Shown: in pieces, positions 61,982 through 64,000 of the stretch
Layout: every line of letters starts with the position of its first letter
Position numbering within the stretch: the stretch's first letter is position 1
NCBI GenBank assembly: GCA_046341775.1
Contig: JBKDQQ010000019.1
Span: forward strand, 1 to 64,000
Direction: 5' to 3'
Source of the DNA: SXXH01 sp041165735
GTDB taxonomy: Bacteria > Planctomycetota > UBA1135 > GCA-002686595
Length of the DNA stretch: 64,000 nt
The notes under the pieces: generated by a model
Told to the model about the DNA's origin: nothing
The model's input: only the letters and a program-made list of their open reading frames with translations
The model's database searches: none
Translations under genes and position numbers: made by a program

Positions 61982-62503
61982 GGCGCTCCTTCCGAGCTGA
62001 GGGTCTCGGAGTAGAGGTTGCCGCAGCCAGTGGGAAGGCCCGCGCGGCACGACACGCCCAAGTCGTCGGCGGGGAAGCACTTGGAGACGCGCTGCGCGGG
62101 CCTGCGCCGACCCCTCGCGTACCGCGTGTCGCGGCCCGGCGCGGCGTGCACGCGCTCGTGCGGCGCGGAATCCGGCCACGGCACCGCGGCGCGCCGGGTG
62201 CTGGACGCGCGCGCCGCGCGGGCAGGATTCGCCGCTCGCTCCACGCCGCCGGCCCCGCGCCTCGGTCGCCGCTCCCCTGATGATGGGCATGGTGGCGCCA
62301 CGCGCCGCGGGGACAAGTTTGCGCCGCCCCGCGCGGATGGCTAGAGTCTTCGGTCCTCTTGCGCAGACCAAGCGCGGCCTCTCGGCCCGCCTCCGCCAAG
62401 ACGCCCCCCTCCGCCGGGGCGGCGACTCCCGCGCCTGCAGCCCCGGCCGCGGCGCGATCCGTCGCGACGCGGGTCCTCCACAGCCAGATCGACGACAACG
62501 ACG
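61982..62503. other. 520-nt region without a supported gene
   Basis: No annotated product. The minus strand contains an unusual open stretch (62090-61982, read VSKCFPADDLGVSCRAGLP then TGCGNLYSETLSSEGA) with a protein-like composition and high third-position GC, but it lacks its own stop before HIT. On the plus strand TTTGCG-N18-TAGAGT (62318-62347) may be the promoter of the next gene. No structured RNA such as SRP RNA, tmRNA or RNase P RNA was recognised. Confidence 0.5.
62318..62347 (+). promoter_or_regulatory. Candidate promoter of the TPR-alphaCTD gene
   Basis: TTTGCG (62318-62323), 18-nt spacer, TAGAGT (62342-62347); leader about 150 nt to the ATG at 62504. Confidence 0.4.
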
Positions 62504-63853
62504 ATGAGCCAAAGCGCCACGATGACGGCCGAAGAGCGTTTCGACATCCGCAACAGCCCCATCCAGAGCGTCGGCGCCCTGCAAGCCGCGCGCGCGGGCT
62601 TGTTCAAGAGCCGCCACGACTTGCAGCGCTTCTCCGACTCGATCGGCGGCCTCGGCGACTCGGCCGAGGAAGGCCGGCGCAAGGGCTTGGGCCTGTGGAT
62701 GGTGGGCCGCTACGAAGAAGCCGCCAAGCTGCTCGAGCGCTTCGAGTCCGACAATGTCGCCGCCTTCACCTTGGCGCGCTGCTGCATGTCGCTCGGTCGC
62801 TGGGACAAGGCCGCCAGCATCTTCGAGCGCCTGTCGAAGAGCTTCCCCGAGGAGCCGCGCCCGCGCAGCGGCATGCTCGAGGCGCGCCTTGAGCTCGACC
62901 TCGCCAAGGGCGACGCCGACAAGGCCGCCGCGAACCTCGAGGACGCGCTCCAGCAGACGACGCCGGCCTTCGGCGAGAGCGCCGAAGGACGCTACCTGCA
63001 CGGCCGCATGAACGAAGCGCGCGGCCAGCTCGAGGCCGCCATCGACCACTACGCCGCCGCGCGCGCGCTCGACCCGCAACATCGCGGCAACTTGTTCCGC
63101 CTCGCGTGGCTCGGCGAGCGCGCCGGACTCGAGGAACTGGCGCTGGACGCGTACCAGCAGCTCGCGCGCCTCCTGCCGGTCGATCGCGCCACGCTGCAGA
63201 ACCTCGGCGTGCTCTACGAGGATCTCGGCCGCCACCAGGAGGCCGCCGCGTGCTACGACACGATCGTGCGCTCGCATCCCGCCGACCCGAAGGCGCGCCT
63301 CTTCTTCGAGGACGCCAAGGCCGGCATCTCCATGTACTACGACGAGGACATGGAGCGGAAGCAGGATCGCCTCGACCAGATCCTGCGCATCCCGATCACC
63401 GACTTCGAACTGTCGGTGCGCGCGCGCAACTGCCTCAACAAGATGAACATCGCCACGCTCGGCGACCTCGTCAAGCAGACCGAGGCCGAGCTGCTCTCGT
63501 ACAAGAACTTCGGCGAGACCTCGCTCAACGAGATCAAGGAGATCCTCGGCCAGAAGGGCTTGCGCCTCGGCATGGCGCGCGAGGAAGCCGTCGCGAGCAT
63601 CGAGGCCAACCGCCGCCGCTCGCCGGGCGCCAGTGACGCCTCGGACGTGCACAACAAGCCCGTCTCCGAGCTCGAGCTGTCGATCCGCGCGCGCCGCACG
63701 GTCGAGTCGCTGGGCTGCATCACGGTGGGCGACGTCATCCAGCACTCGGAGGACGAGCTCCTCGGCATGCCCAACTTCGGCCAGACCTCGCTGCAGGAAT
63801 TGAAGAGCAAGCTCGCCGAGCTGGGCCTGAAGCTCAAGCCCAAGGGCGCCTGA
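62504..63853 (+). CDS. TPR protein with two RNA-polymerase alpha-CTD-like domains
   Basis: A 449-residue protein. Residues about 60-270 are TPR-type repeats (GLGLWMVGRYEEAAKLL, ALDAYQQLARLLPVDRATLQ, EDLGRHQEAAACYDTI). Then come two copies of the alpha-CTD helix-hairpin fold: residues about 290-350 (ITDFELSVRARNCLNKMNI, SYKNFGETSLNEIKEIL) and about 383-444 (VSELELSIRARRTVESLGC, GMPNFGQTSLQELKSKL). This combination occurs in planctomycetes. The alpha-CTD domains contact UP-element DNA and activators in RNA polymerase; here a regulatory role on transcription or polymerase is plausible but unproven. Confidence 0.92.
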   Translation: MSQSATMTAEERFDIRNSPIQSVGALQAARAGLFKSRHDLQRFSDSIGGLGDSAEEGRRKGLGLWMVGRYEEAAKLLERFESDNVAAFTLARCCMSLGRWDKAASIFERLSKSFPEEPRPRSGMLEARLELDLAKGDADKAAANLEDALQQTTPAFGESAEGRYLHGRMNEARGQLEAAIDHYAAARALDPQHRGNLFRLAWLGERAGLEELALDAYQQLARLLPVDRATLQNLGVLYEDLGRHQEAAACYDTIVRSHPADPKARLFFEDAKAGISMYYDEDMERKQDRLDQILRIPITDFELSVRARNCLNKMNIATLGDLVKQTEAELLSYKNFGETSLNEIKEILGQKGLRLGMAREEAVASIEANRRRSPGASDASDVHNKPVSELELSIRARRTVESLGCITVGDVIQHSEDELLGMPNFGQTSLQELKSKLAELGLKLKPKGA

Positions 63854-63884
63854 GCGAGGCCCCGCGCGCTACGGGCGACGAGCC

Positions 63885-64000
63885 GTGTACGAGTACCTCG
63901 ACGGGACGCACGTCCAGAAGAGCGGCACGCGCCTCGTCGTGGAGGTGCACGGCGTGGGCTACGAGCTGAGCACGCCGCTCGGGGCGCGCTACGAACCGAA
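63885..64000 (+). CDS. ruvA: Holliday junction helicase subunit RuvA (5' part)
   Basis: The first 38 codons of a gene cut by the window end. GTG start at 63885; VYEYLDGTHVQKSGTRLVVE then VHGVGYELSTPLGARYEP resembles RuvA, including the VGYE strand of domain I. RuvA binds Holliday junctions with RuvB. It starts 31 nt after the TPR-alphaCTD stop. Confidence 0.85.
   Translation, partial: MYEYLDGTHVQKSGTRLVVEVHGVGYELSTPLGARYEP

Overview
The window is very GC-rich (about 70 % by eye), densely packed and almost entirely chromosomal housekeeping and accessory genes. I see no tRNA, rRNA, CRISPR array, insertion sequence or phage gene. The gene content suggests a member of the Planctomycetota or a close relative. 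The pointers are a TPR protein fused to two RNA-polymerase alpha C-terminal-like domains, a TIGR03790-like secreted protein ending in a domain I associate with planctomycete exoproteins, an FHA/Ser-Thr kinase with a long periplasmic part, many HEAT/TPR lipoproteins, and a RuvA beginning VYEYLDG. This placement is inference.

Layout. 0-5 kb: a zinc-ribbon membrane protein cut by the window edge, a TPR protein, a HEAT-type lipoprotein and a vWA-domain membrane protein downstream of mnmA. 5-10 kb: yajC, a YraN-type nuclease, a polyprenyl-phosphate sugar transferase and a large exoprotein, followed by four tandem 16-bp repeats. 10-16 kb: mnmG, a HEAT/TPR protein ending in a strong hairpin, a methyltransferase and a radical SAM enzyme. 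16-20.7 kb: a probable zinc-uptake operon (His/Cys-rich anchored protein, outer-membrane beta-barrel, ZnuA-, ZnuC- and ZnuB-like proteins). 20.7-24.7 kb: part of the aerobic benzoyl-CoA (box) pathway, with a BoxR-like regulator diverging from boxC-boxB across a palindromic operator. 24.9-28.6 kb: a four-S1-domain protein, a CheY plus two CheX-like proteins, and panB. 28.6-36 kb: a flavoprotein oxidoreductase, a putative Fe(II)-oxygenase coupled to a methyltransferase, and a secreted alpha/beta hydrolase pair. 36-40 kb: gap-pgk and rpe-accD. 40-47.4 kb: a divergent TilS lacking catalytic residues, YggS, the FHA kinase, a DUF167 protein, a purine-phosphorylase-like protein and purN. 47-55.6 kb: a lipoprotein, an MrfA/MrfB-like helicase-exonuclease pair, prmC, prfA and rpmE. 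55.7-64 kb: maf, an endonuclease-III-like protein with a lysine-rich tail, rpsP, ffh, murA, a HIT protein, the TPR-alphaCTD protein and the start of ruvA.

The most unusual signal is not a gene. A 16-bp interrupted palindrome, GTCAA-N6-TTGAC, occurs nine times exactly and at least twice with one mismatch, in coding and intergenic DNA alike. Chance in such GC-rich DNA predicts far fewer than one copy. It behaves like a dispersed chromosomal protein-binding or modification site. Other points of interest are -10-like hexamers placed 6-9 nt before start codons (apparent leaderless transcripts), a non-catalytic EndoIII-like protein with a histone-like tail, a TilS without its PP-loop aspartate, and the boxR operator.
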